Of a stretch of DNA of 64,000 bases, positions 54,681 through 62,493 are shown one piece after another. A program made the translations under genes and the position numbers. The notes below the pieces were generated by a model that saw only the letters and a program-made list of their open reading frames with translations, did no database searches and was not told the DNA's origin. Where the stretch lies: assembly GCA_002163115.1 (NCBI GenBank), contig MAAI01000076.1, positions 1-64,000 of the forward strand. The letters run 5' to 3'. Position 1 is the stretch's first letter. Every line of letters starts with the position of its first letter. The stretch is from Methylophaga sp. 41_12_T18 (GTDB lineage: Bacteria; Pseudomonadota; Gammaproteobacteria; Nitrosococcales; Methylophagaceae).

Positions 54681-55151
54681 TTATGATATTACGGATTGAT
54701 AGAAACCTTGCGAGGCATCTTCAACTAAATCAAAGACATGTTCAAAACCATTTTGGCCCCCGTAATAAGGATCCGGCACGTCATTTTCTTCGCGTTCAGG
54801 GGCGTATTCAAGAAATAACTTCACTTTATGCTTATATTCACTGGGGCTGGCATTTAATAGACTTTGATAATTATCGTTATCCATAGCCAAAATATAGTCG
54901 AAATGCTCATAGTCTGATGGCGAGACTTTGCGAGCACGAATTTCTGTCAATGATACGCCCCGTTTCTGTGCTGTTTGCTGCGCTCTTGAATCAGGGCTTT
55001 CACCCACGTGATAGGCATGAGTACCAGCTGAATCAACTAGAAAACGGTTAGCCGTTCCTAAATCAGCAAGCAATTTATTAAATACACCTTCTGCAGTAGG
55101 CGAACGACAAATATTGCCCATGCAGACAAATAACACTTTGATTTTACTCAT
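54681..55151 (-). CDS. Low-molecular-weight protein tyrosine phosphatase
   Basis: This 156-residue protein has the P-loop VCMGNICRSPTAEGVF (Cys, Arg and Ser of the CxGNxCRSP motif) near residues 9-24 and the general-acid Asp in VPDPYYGG near 125. No tyrosine kinase gene is adjacent. The target could be a bacterial tyrosine kinase or a small phosphometabolite. Confidence 0.94.
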   Translation of the reverse strand: MSKIKVLFVCMGNICRSPTAEGVFNKLLADLGTANRFLVDSAGTHAYHVGESPDSRAQQTAQKRGVSLTEIRARKVSPSDYEHFDYILAMDNDNYQSLLNASPSEYKHKVKLFLEYAPEREENDVPDPYYGGQNGFEHVFDLVEDASQGFYQSVIS

Positions 55152-55203
55152 TTACATAATTCTCTTTGTAGACTAAAAATAGGACCTAATCACAACAGGC
55201 TTA

Positions 55204-55698
55204 TTATTTTGACCCTGTTAAGACATCTAAAATTACACCTGTTGCATCCATTACACGAACGACTTTGTCTTCAATTCGCCGAATGGAGGTGCCGTCCGGA
55301 CTTGTCGGTAAGATATCAATAATATCGCTCGGTAAGCGTGTTGATGAATTATAAAGCTCACCGTCTAATACTTCACCTCGCGCCACTTTCTTTTGCCAGC
55401 CGGGTGGAAGTTGTCCGCCTCGCGCTACTTTTTTTTGCAGTCCAGGTGGCAAGGCTTTTTTCTTGTTATCTTTTTTATGTTTCTTGTTGTCATATTCACT
55501 ATCGTGCTTATTAGATACGCTGCTACGTAGATAGTCATGGAGTATGGAGCGCTCTTCTGTTGAGAAAAGATTGTCTGCTGCAATATCAGTTATCGCTTCC
55601 TCTGCTGAGTTCCAAAACTGCCACCAAGACTGATTGCTTTCAGACAACGCTGGTAATGAAATAGAAAGTAATAATAAGGAAAAAAGTATTTTTTTCAT
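55204..55698 (-). CDS. CigR/RcnB-like exported protein
   Basis: This 164-residue protein has a signal peptide (1-19). The middle contains a Lys-rich stretch and a tandem repeat, LPPGLQKKVARGGQLPPGWQ and KKVARGEVL, the Pro-Pro-Gly-Lys-Lys repeat of CigR/RcnB-like proteins. The end, RRIEDKVVRVMDATGVILDVL, is the conserved C-terminal domain of the CigR group. Family role is poorly known (an anti-virulence effector in Salmonella). Confidence 0.72.
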   Translation of the reverse strand: MKKILFSLLLLSISLPALSESNQSWWQFWNSAEEAITDIAADNLFSTEERSILHDYLRSSVSNKHDSEYDNKKHKKDNKKKALPPGLQKKVARGGQLPPGWQKKVARGEVLDGELYNSSTRLPSDIIDILPTSPDGTSIRRIEDKVVRVMDATGVILDVLTGSK

Positions 55699-55756
55699 GT
55701 GCCACCAACTTTAGATATTTAGCTAAGAAAATAATAGATGCTGCCAATTTAAGAGC

Positions 55757-56638
55757 TTAGGTTTCAGCAAGTAATTGGTCAATCATAGATTCAGCTTGAG
55801 CGCTATAACTGCCGCCAAAGAGGTTGAAGTGATTGAGGATATGATAAAGATTATAAAGCGTTTTTCGAATTTTATAACCAGGGTCTAAAGGGGTTTCAGC
55901 TTGGTAAGCAGAATAAAAGTCATTATTAAAGCCACCAAATAGTTCGGTCATAGCAAGATCTGCTTCACGATCACCATAGTAGCTAGCAGGGTCAAAAATA
56001 ACCGGGTTACCTCGGCTGTCTGCTGCAGCATTTCCTGCCCATAGATCACCATGTAATAGTGCAGGGCTAGGACTATAGTTATCGAAAAACACAGCGATAC
56101 TTTCTGTTAGCTTCGCCCCTTTATCTTGGATACGTTTTGCTAAACCATTTTGTTGAGCTAACTGAAACTGAGGTTGTAAGCGTTGTTGTTGCCAAAAGCT
56201 TAACCAATCATGGTGTCGCTGGTTAGCTTGAGGTGTGCTGCCAATGGTATTGTCTAGTTGCCAGCCAAAAAAATCTTGTTGTTGGTGGTGCTGTTGGGCT
56301 AATTGCTGACCAAGTTGACTAGCTGACTGATTATTTAATGGTGATAACTCAATATATTCCATTGCTATATAGCTATGCTGCTCTGTTTTGCCATAGCAAA
56401 CAACGTCGGGTACACGTACCGCTTTCAGTACTGACAGTTGTTGTAAGCCGATGACTTCAGCTTCAAACATATGCAATAAAGAGGGCTGGTTAAGTTTTAT
56501 AAAGATGTCCGTGGCTGGTGCAGTCAATTTATATGCTGAATTGATGCAGCCACCACCAATAGATATCGCACTATAATTAGTCAACCGCAGTCCGGTTTGC
56601 ATTTCAATATCATGGACGATGTTATCTAGTGTCGACAT
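55757..56638 (-). CDS. Fructosamine kinase-like protein
   Basis: This 293-residue protein has an aminoglycoside-phosphotransferase fold: IFIKLNQPSLLHMFEAEVIGL, LLHGDLWAGN (catalytic loop), FDPASYYGDREADLAM (metal DxD-like), and the family marker NHFNLFGGSY. These enzymes phosphorylate ketoamines for removal from glycated proteins. In bacteria many act on ribulosamines. It is alone on its strand here. Confidence 0.93.
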   Translation of the reverse strand: MSTLDNIVHDIEMQTGLRLTNYSAISIGGGCINSAYKLTAPATDIFIKLNQPSLLHMFEAEVIGLQQLSVLKAVRVPDVVCYGKTEQHSYIAMEYIELSPLNNQSASQLGQQLAQQHHQQQDFFGWQLDNTIGSTPQANQRHHDWLSFWQQQRLQPQFQLAQQNGLAKRIQDKGAKLTESIAVFFDNYSPSPALLHGDLWAGNAAADSRGNPVIFDPASYYGDREADLAMTELFGGFNNDFYSAYQAETPLDPGYKIRKTLYNLYHILNHFNLFGGSYSAQAESMIDQLLAET

Positions 56639-56796
56639 GGCTAACCTTTTTTTAAAGTTAATATAGATGAATTATTGTGTTAAATATTAAGTTGCTTATT
56701 ATAGTGCTGTGGTAGCTTGAAGCAATATGATGATTATGGATTTCATAACGAGCTACAAACCTAAACGCTTAGCTTCTCTAGATTGAGATTAGAATA

Positions 56797-58170
56797 ATGG
56801 AAAAGTCACAAAAAAAGTTTGTTTTAGACTTATCGGTAATTGAGCCGACTGCGCTAATTAAGCAGTTAGAGGCCAACTTATTTTCTAGTGTATTTCTTAC
56901 TGTTGCAGTCGTTATAGTGAGCTTTTTGGTTTTGTGGCCGACAGTTCCAATATTGATACTTAGTATTTGGGCTAGTAGCCAACTTGGTTTTGCACTGTTA
57001 AGAATCCAGTATGTAAAAAAAATGGCTAAACCGAAATTGTCTAACCAGCAGTTTTTGAAAGTAAAACAAATTTATAGTCTGATTATGTTATTTGTTGGTT
57101 TGTTATGGGGCTGCATCAGTATTTTGGCTTTTGCTTATTCAGATGAGATGACCTTGGTCTTTAGTGTTCTGATTATTGCCGGTGTTACTGCGGGATCTGT
57201 TGCGACCTTAACTTTTGTTTTTTCAGGTTATGCAGCTTTTTTTCTTGGCTCAACAATCCCTATGTTCTTCATATTGTTGTCCTCTGAAAACACGACGATC
57301 CTTGCTATGGCCCCTATTGCATTGATATACATTGTTATTGTGTATTTATCAGGACAAAAACTTTATTTAAGTTTGTTGAAAGCGAATAATTTAACGCAGG
57401 AGTTACAACAACTAAACGACGTCGTTGTGCATCAAAAAGAAATGGCGGAACAAGCCAATATTGCCAAGTCGACATTTTTATCTAGTATGAGTCATGAGCT
57501 GCGTACTCCCCTTAATGCGATATTGGGCTTTTCACAACTATTAAAAATGGATGAGTTAAATCCACAACAAAGTCAAAATATAGAAGAAATTCATAAGGCT
57601 GGTCATCATTTACTCGGACTAATTAATGAAATATTAGATTTATCAAAAGTTGAATCGGGCGAGTTAGACTTAGATTTAAAACCAGTATTTATTAATGACA
57701 GTATTCAACGCTGTATCAACATGATTCTGCCATTAGCTAGCCAGAGAGACATAACTGTTACGCTGCAAGATTTGCAAAGTGATTGGCATGTTCAAGCTGA
57801 TCAGAAACGTGTTCAACAAGTAATATTAAACCTGTTATCCAATGCGATTAAATATAATAAAGATGCCGGCACTGTCATCATCAAATGCGAACCGACTACT
57901 GGTGATTTATTAAGAATTTCTATTACGGATACTGGCTTGGGCATTGCAGCCGAGAAGTACGATGATATTTTTCGTCCTTTTCAACGATTAGGGTTAGAGG
58001 CTGGGATGATTGAAGGCACAGGAATCGGCTTGTTTTTCTCAAGAAAACTAACGGAGTTGATGGGCGGCAAGATTGATTTTGTCAGTGAACTTGGAGTGGG
58101 CTCAACTTTTTGGTGCGAGTTACCATTGGTTGAACCAGATGAAACAGTGACTTTAAACGCACTAAATTAA
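56797..58170 (+). CDS. Membrane sensor histidine kinase
   Basis: This 457-residue protein has six membrane segments in the first ~190 residues with almost no periplasmic loop. A coiled coil follows, then HisKA with [20 protein letters not shown] (His ~233) and HATPase with [17 protein letters not shown] and [11 protein letters not shown]. It has no receiver domain. Its HisKA region matches that of the hybrid kinase at 30752-33673 almost residue for residue. It lies 13 bases upstream of rpiA, so these two probably share a transcript. No response regulator is adjacent. Confidence 0.93.
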   Translation: MEKSQKKFVLDLSVIEPTALIKQLEANLFSSVFLTVAVVIVSFLVLWPTVPILILSIWASSQLGFALLRIQYVKKMAKPKLSNQQFLKVKQIYSLIMLFVGLLWGCISILAFAYSDEMTLVFSVLIIAGVTAGSVATLTFVFSGYAAFFLGSTIPMFFILLSSENTTILAMAPIALIYIVIVYLSGQKLYLSLLKANNLTQELQQLNDVVVHQKEMAEQANIAKSTFLSSMSHELRTPLNAILGFSQLLKMDELNPQQSQNIEEIHKAGHHLLGLINEILDLSKVESGELDLDLKPVFINDSIQRCINMILPLASQRDITVTLQDLQSDWHVQADQKRVQQVILNLLSNAIKYNKDAGTVIIKCEPTTGDLLRISITDTGLGIAAEKYDDIFRPFQRLGLEAGMIEGTGIGLFFSRKLTELMGGKIDFVSELGVGSTFWCELPLVEPDETVTLNALN

Positions 58171-58183
58171 GGTGAAATAAGTA

Positions 58184-58864
58184 ATGGCAGATAACGATAA
58201 AAAAAATAGTGCACTAAAAGCGGCCTCTTTAGTTGAAAGTGACATGGTTGTTGGCCTAGGTACAGGCTCAACTGCTAATTACTTTATTGAAGCGATTGCT
58301 GAAAGAAAGAACAATGAAGGTTTAAAGGTGACTACGGTGGCGAGTTCTATTGTTAGTGCACGCATTGCTAAACAGTATGGTTTAGAAGTAGTGGCGATAG
58401 AAAACTTATCTTCAATTGATATTTATGTTGATGGCGCAGATGAAGTAACCGCTGATATGACCTTATTAAAAGGCCGTGGCTCGGATTTGGTTCGAGAAAA
58501 ATTATTAGCCAATGCCAGTCAGCAGTTTTATGTATTGGTTGATGACAGTAAGTTAGTTAAAAATATTGGTGATAATTTTCCTATACCAATTGAAGTGATG
58601 CCGTTTGCTTGGCAAATGGTATTAACTGATCTAGAAAACAGTGGTGGAGTAGGTGGTTTGCGTGAAAATGCTTCAGGCGATGGTTTAGCCGTAACTTCAC
58701 ATGGTAGCTTAGTGTTGGATATGCACTTTAATGATAAAAGTAGCGATGAGTTAAATAGTTTATTAAATGCAGCGCCAGGTGTGGTTGAACATGGCATTTT
58801 TGCTGATTTAGCCACAACGGTTTTTATTGGTAAAAATGGCATTGTCGAATTACTAAAAAAATAA
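58184..58864 (+). CDS. rpiA: Ribose-5-phosphate isomerase A
   Basis: This 226-residue protein has GLGTGSTANYFIEAI, IDIYVDGADEVT, KGRGSDLVREKLLA and DMHFND, all conserved in RpiA, including the catalytic Asp and Lys. It interconverts ribose 5-phosphate and ribulose 5-phosphate. AAGGTGA stands before the start. Confidence 0.96.
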   Translation: MADNDKKNSALKAASLVESDMVVGLGTGSTANYFIEAIAERKNNEGLKVTTVASSIVSARIAKQYGLEVVAIENLSSIDIYVDGADEVTADMTLLKGRGSDLVREKLLANASQQFYVLVDDSKLVKNIGDNFPIPIEVMPFAWQMVLTDLENSGGVGGLRENASGDGLAVTSHGSLVLDMHFNDKSSDELNSLLNAAPGVVEHGIFADLATTVFIGKNGIVELLKK

Positions 58865-58887
58865 GCCGGTAGGTGAATACCGGCTTA
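58862..58887. terminator. Hairpin between rpiA and the peroxiredoxin gene
   Basis: TAAGCCGGTA and TACCGGCTTA form a perfect 10-base stem around GGTGAA in the gap between two convergent genes. It begins in the rpiA stop codon. The T tract is weak, so it is a probable terminator. Confidence 0.75.
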
Positions 58888-58901
58888 CATTCATTTTAAA
58901 G

Positions 58902-59408
58902 TTACAGTTGTTCTAATATAGTTTCAGCTTTTGATACGCCAAACTCGCCTGAGCCTTCAACACCAAGGTATTCAACGACGCCATTATCAACAATCATCGC
59001 AAAACGGAAACAACGAATACCCATGCCACCGCCAGTTAAATCACGATCTAAACCTAATGCTTTGGTATAGAGTGCACTGCCATCCGCCATCATGCGGACT
59101 TTAGTATCAACCTTATTTTCACGTCCCCAAGAAGCCATTACAAAAGCATCGTTGACTGACATGCACCAAATTTCATCCACACCTTTGGCTTTAATTTGTT
59201 CTGCTAGAGCAACATAAGAAGGCAAATGTTGTGAAGAGCAAAGAGGGGTATAAGCACCCGGTACGCCGAACAGTACAATTTTTTTACCAGCAGCAAGCTC
59301 AGTTACGTCGAGAGCTTGTGGGTTAGTCGGGCATGAATGTTCTTCGTCGAACTCATTGCATTCTGTAAGCGTGCCATGAGGTAAAGCTTGACCAACTTCA
59401 ATCGTCAT
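58902..59408 (-). CDS. Peroxiredoxin, Prx5 type
   Basis: This 168-residue protein has the peroxidatic Cys in PGAYTPLCSSQHLPSY near residue 57 and the VNDAFVMASWGRE helix of Prx5 proteins. The remainder (LGLDRDLTGGGMGIRCFRFAMIVDNG) is family-typical. It reduces organic peroxides with glutaredoxin or thioredoxin. No glutaredoxin domain is fused. Confidence 0.93.
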   Translation of the reverse strand: MTIEVGQALPHGTLTECNEFDEEHSCPTNPQALDVTELAAGKKIVLFGVPGAYTPLCSSQHLPSYVALAEQIKAKGVDEIWCMSVNDAFVMASWGRENKVDTKVRMMADGSALYTKALGLDRDLTGGGMGIRCFRFAMIVDNGVVEYLGVEGSGEFGVSKAETILEQL

Positions 59409-59561
59409 AATCTGTCCTTTATGTCAGTAGATAAAATGTATGTGTCGAGAATACGGTAAAAAGGCTGAGATAAAAACACTGATAAGACTAAGGTTTTAAA
59501 ATGATCGCAATGCAAAACCTAACTGTTTAATATAGTAACAAATAATTTTAAGGTAGAAATC

Positions 59562-60569
59562 ATGAGTCAATCAGTATTACGTTGGGCAATATTAGGTGCG
59601 GCGCGCGTTAATGAACGGTTAATGCCAGCGATAGTGGCTGCCAAGAATGCTGAGTTAATTGCTATAGCCAGTCGACGTGAAGGTGCGGCCGCGGAAACAT
59701 TGACTAAATATGCACCGGAGCTAAAAGCAGTAAGAACGACGGATACACCAGAACAGCTATTAGCTAGCGATGATATTGATGCTATTTATTTACCGATGGC
59801 CAATGATGAACATTATGAGTGGGCGTTAAAGGCGATAGCACAAGGCAAACATGTGTTGATTGAAAAGCCGATGGCTTTAAAGCATGAGCATATTGAAGAG
59901 ATAGAAGCTGCAGCAATCAAACAAAACGTTGTGGTAATGGAAGGCTTTATGTACTGCTTCCATCCACAACATGCTTATGTGCAAGAGTTGATTGATTCAG
60001 GTGTGATTGGTGAAGTACGTACTGTTAGAACCAGCTTTTCTTTTCCAATGAAACCAGCACGCATGTATCGCCTAGAAAAGAACATTGAAAATGGTGGCGG
60101 TGCGATGTGGGACATCGGCCCTTATGCAATTCATACCGCACGAAAATGGTTTGATGGTGAGCCAAACTCAGTGACTGCGATGGCGAAGTTTATCGACAGT
60201 GGTGCTGATACGAGTTTCAGTGGCATCTATGATTATGGTGATGGTCGCTACAGCCACTTTGACATGAGCTTTGAACGTGCAAGGCGTAGTGAATATGAAA
60301 TCATTGGTACCTTAGGCGGTATTAAATGCCATACCGTGTGGCAAAACCCAGAAGAGAAGCCAGTTATTTCATGGTGGACTGATGCCGGTGAGCAACATCA
60401 GGTGGAGCTAGATAAGGCCAATCATTTTGATTTGGAAATAGAACACTTTAGTGATTGTGTACTGAATGATAATAAGCCTGCTTTAACGTTGGCTGATGCT
60501 AAAGGTAACTGCAAAGCGACTGAAGCTGCCATACAGTCGGCCAAGCAAGGAATAACAATCAGTATTTAG
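59562..60569 (+). CDS. Gfo/Idh/MocA-family oxidoreductase
   Basis: This 335-residue protein has the N-terminal Rossmann start WAILGAARVNERLMPAI, IYLPMANDEHYEWALKAI and the EKPMALKHEH motif with the catalytic Lys. The C-terminal domain has GGGAMWDIGPYAIHTARKW with the Asp and His. It oxidises or reduces a sugar or cyclitol with NAD(P). Substrate unknown. Confidence 0.92.
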   Translation: MSQSVLRWAILGAARVNERLMPAIVAAKNAELIAIASRREGAAAETLTKYAPELKAVRTTDTPEQLLASDDIDAIYLPMANDEHYEWALKAIAQGKHVLIEKPMALKHEHIEEIEAAAIKQNVVVMEGFMYCFHPQHAYVQELIDSGVIGEVRTVRTSFSFPMKPARMYRLEKNIENGGGAMWDIGPYAIHTARKWFDGEPNSVTAMAKFIDSGADTSFSGIYDYGDGRYSHFDMSFERARRSEYEIIGTLGGIKCHTVWQNPEEKPVISWWTDAGEQHQVELDKANHFDLEIEHFSDCVLNDNKPALTLADAKGNCKATEAAIQSAKQGITISI

Positions 60570-60597
60570 CTTGAGCTTGCGGTGTTTTTGAGGGAGT

Positions 60598-60632
60598 TGA
60601 ATGGCTGCTTACGTGCCAAAATCGGTCATTCA
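60598..60632. repeat. Degenerate palindrome, third member of a repeat set
   Basis: TGAATGGCTGCTT and AATCGGTCATTCA form an imperfect inverted repeat in the 79-base gap between the Gfo/Idh gene and the next. Its ends (TGAATG...CATTCA) are well paired and the inner part is poor. It resembles the clearer elements at 61473-61490 and 62452-62477 in size and position, so it may be a decayed member. Confidence 0.4.
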
Positions 60633-60648
60633 TTTAACACTTATCGCT

Positions 60649-61071
60649 CTAGATTCCCTTTGGAGTCAAGTGCTCCTCAATACTCTGTAGCCATGGCTCT
60701 ATTGCATCATTCCAAGTAGGTGAGATTTTTTGTATAAGGACTAGTGATTTTTTTGTTTCTACAAAATCTCCTAGCTGATCATAGGCCTTAGCCAAATACC
60801 AATGAGCCCATGGCTCATTCGGGTGACTTATTGTCCATTCCTGAGCAGTAAACTTTGCTGCTACAGCATCTCCTTTAGCCAGCATTTCTTCTAACTCGGC
60901 ACTTCTTTCTTTATGTTTTACCTTTTTCCCAATAGCCCCAGTTTCTTTTGTGAGCTTGTTTAGTGCATAGAAGAAATAGAACGTGAAATGTAAAGCAACG
61001 ACTACAAGTACAACTAAAAGCCATTTTATTGTCTGAAGTTCAGATAATATTCCTTGTGGTAATTCTTCCAT
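60649..61071 (-). CDS. Membrane protein with C-terminal TPR-like part, unknown
   Basis: This 140-residue protein has one membrane segment (residues ~15-38), a charged stretch, and helical pairs of TPR type (AAKFTAQEWTISHPNEPWAHWYLAKAYDQLGDF...). No named family. It sits in the small accessory patch upstream of the attC-like ends. Confidence 0.65.
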   Translation of the reverse strand: MEELPQGILSELQTIKWLLVVLVVVALHFTFYFFYALNKLTKETGAIGKKVKHKERSAELEEMLAKGDAVAAKFTAQEWTISHPNEPWAHWYLAKAYDQLGDFVETKKSLVLIQKISPTWNDAIEPWLQSIEEHLTPKGI

Positions 61072-61085
61072 TTTATTTCTATCTT

Positions 61086-61160
61086 GTTAACAGTATATGA
61101 GTCCATTCTTCACTACGAAGCATAGTGTTTGTCCGTTCCTTTTGATTGCCTTGTTATATG
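61086..61160 (-). other. attC-like half-site downstream of the Imm32-like gene
   Basis: On the minus strand the Imm32-like stop is followed by CATATAACAAGGCAATC. About 60 bases on stands TACTGTTAAC. Upstream of the same gene is ACTGTTATATG. CATATAAC and GTTATATG are exact reverse complements, as expected of the R'' and R' boxes of a cassette when circular. A hairpin CACTA-CGAAGCA-TAGTG stands inside (61111-61127). The two halves are not otherwise complementary, so this is at best a worn attC. Confidence 0.35.
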
Positions 61161-61168
61161 TTGAGGTG

Positions 61169-61405
61169 CTACATACTTGGGTTTACAACAATAAACTCAG
61201 GTGAGTCATTTGCGATCGAGTTATCACAATCTGCAAGGTGTTCATGTTCAAAGTTGGCGTTATCATTTGAACTTAATTTATTAGCACAATCGGTAAGAAA
61301 AGAAGCCATTGAAAGTAAGTCTTCGGGTTTACCTGAAACAGTAACCTCTTTCATTTCTAACAAACCACCTTCAAACTCTTTATTGGCATATCCATAAAAT
61401 TTCAT
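61169..61405 (-). CDS. Imm32-like immunity protein family member
   Basis: This 78-residue protein opens MKFYGYANKEFEGG and has LLEMKEVTVSGKPEDLLSMA, CANKL and the central HEHLAD with a closing SPEFIVVN. This pattern is that of Imm32, a family predicted as immunity proteins for polymorphic toxins. No toxin gene is seen beside it, so it would be an orphan immunity gene. It lies in a cassette-like unit. Confidence 0.6.
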   Translation of the reverse strand: MKFYGYANKEFEGGLLEMKEVTVSGKPEDLLSMASFLTDCANKLSSNDNANFEHEHLADCDNSIANDSPEFIVVNPSM

Positions 61406-61440
61406 TCGATAATCCTTTATACATATAACAGTATGTTTTG

Positions 61441-61499
61441 AGGTCGCTTGTCATCATATCAACTATGTCGACTGTCCGCTTTGGGTCGAACAGCGACCT
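61441..61499. repeat. Palindromic repeat between the Imm32-like gene and rsuA
   Basis: AGGTCGCT at 61441-61448 and AGCGACCT at 61492-61499 form a long-range inverted repeat. Between them, 61473-61490 holds TGTCCGCTTTGGGTCGAA, identical over 18 bases to the element at 62452. The two copies flank rsuA. Confidence 0.6.
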
Positions 61500-61532
61500 T
61501 TAAACAATTCGTCGCTAAAGCCGTTAATATTA

Positions 61533-62228
61533 TTAATCGTTAACTGAAAGCTCTTCAACTTCTGCTTGAGTTAAGCTGCGCCAATGACCAATATCTACAT
61601 CCAATTCTAGGTTACCGATTTGCTGGCGGTGCAGTGATTTAACTCTATTGCCGATGGAGGAAAACATACGTTTTACCTGATGAAAGCGACCTTCAGTTAG
61701 GGTTAAAAATACGTTATATGAGTCAATAATGTGTAATTTCGCGGGAAGAGTTAGATTTGATTCACCTTGAAGAAGAATTCCTTCCAGAAAATGCTTAGTC
61801 GCGTCAGATGATATTGGCCGAGATAACAACACCTTATACACTTTTTCGCATTTATTCTTGGGCGATGTTAAATTAAAAGACCAGTGCCCATCATCTGTAA
61901 TCAGCACGAGGCCGGTAGTATCCGCATCCAAACGCCCTGCTATGTGCAGTTCAGTCACTCTATCTACATCAAGGAGATTGAGTACAGATGGATACTTCTC
62001 ATCAACGTTAGAACAAATCATATTAACCGGTTTATTCAGTAATAAATATCGAGAACTTCTTGATGTTAATATTTCACCATCAAGCGTCACAACATTATTT
62101 TTGTGTACTTGATGGGACGCCCCGATTGCAATAATACCGTTGACGACAACACTTCTATTTTCGATTAACGCTAAGGCATCAACCAAAGAGTATTCTGTGC
62201 TTTTACATATAAATTTATCTAAACGCAT
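61533..62228 (-). CDS. rsuA: 16S rRNA pseudouridine(516) synthase, RsuA family
   Basis: This 231-residue protein has an N-terminal S4-like RNA-binding part (MRLDKFICKSTEYS), LLLNKPVNMICS and the catalytic GRLDADTTGLVLITDDGHWS with the active-site Asp. The end, EGRFHQVKRMFSSIGNRV, is typical. It makes pseudouridine in the small-subunit rRNA. It stands between two copies of a palindromic repeat. Confidence 0.92.
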   Translation of the reverse strand: MRLDKFICKSTEYSLVDALALIENRSVVVNGIIAIGASHQVHKNNVVTLDGEILTSRSSRYLLLNKPVNMICSNVDEKYPSVLNLLDVDRVTELHIAGRLDADTTGLVLITDDGHWSFNLTSPKNKCEKVYKVLLSRPISSDATKHFLEGILLQGESNLTLPAKLHIIDSYNVFLTLTEGRFHQVKRMFSSIGNRVKSLHRQQIGNLELDVDIGHWRSLTQAEVEELSVND

Positions 62229-62330
62229 AACATCAATTAATACGTGCCTGTCCTGTTGTATTTTTCAATTGTCACCCCAGATGCATAACTTGCTGTTAAG
62301 GGACATAGTCTTTCCCTGTAATACATATAA

Positions 62331-62385
62331 GGACTCTAATTCCTAGTAAGTCGATAATCAAGACAAAAAAGGGAATTACGAGTCC
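62331..62385. ncRNA. Possible structured element upstream of rsuA
   Basis: GGACTCTAATTCC (62331-62343) and GGAATTACGAGTCC (62372-62385) pair with a one-base bulge around a 28-base loop. No open frame covers it. It could be a terminator, a leader hairpin or a relic of a mobile element. The 265-base gap (62229-62493) holds nothing else except the palindrome listed next. Confidence 0.3.
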
Positions 62386-62451
62386 ACCAGCTTACTTCCC
62401 TTTATCCTATGCTATATAGTGCTTTGCCTAAGCTCATAGATTGAGATGGGA

Positions 62452-62477
62452 TGTCCGCTTTGGGTCGAAAGCGGACA
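62452..62477. repeat. Perfect palindromic repeat between rsuA and mfd
   Basis: TGTCCGCTTT-GGGTCG-AAAGCGGACA has 10-base arms and a 6-base loop, 16 bases before the mfd stop. The first 18 bases recur at 61473-61490. It may act as a terminator for mfd. Confidence 0.75.
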
Positions 62478-62493
62478 GTCATTTTATATACGA

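Noticed and set aside
60570-62493. True mobile integron
   Set aside because: No integrase gene or attI site is present, and the attC-like halves pair only at their ends. At most it is a relic, so only a low-confidence feature was entered.
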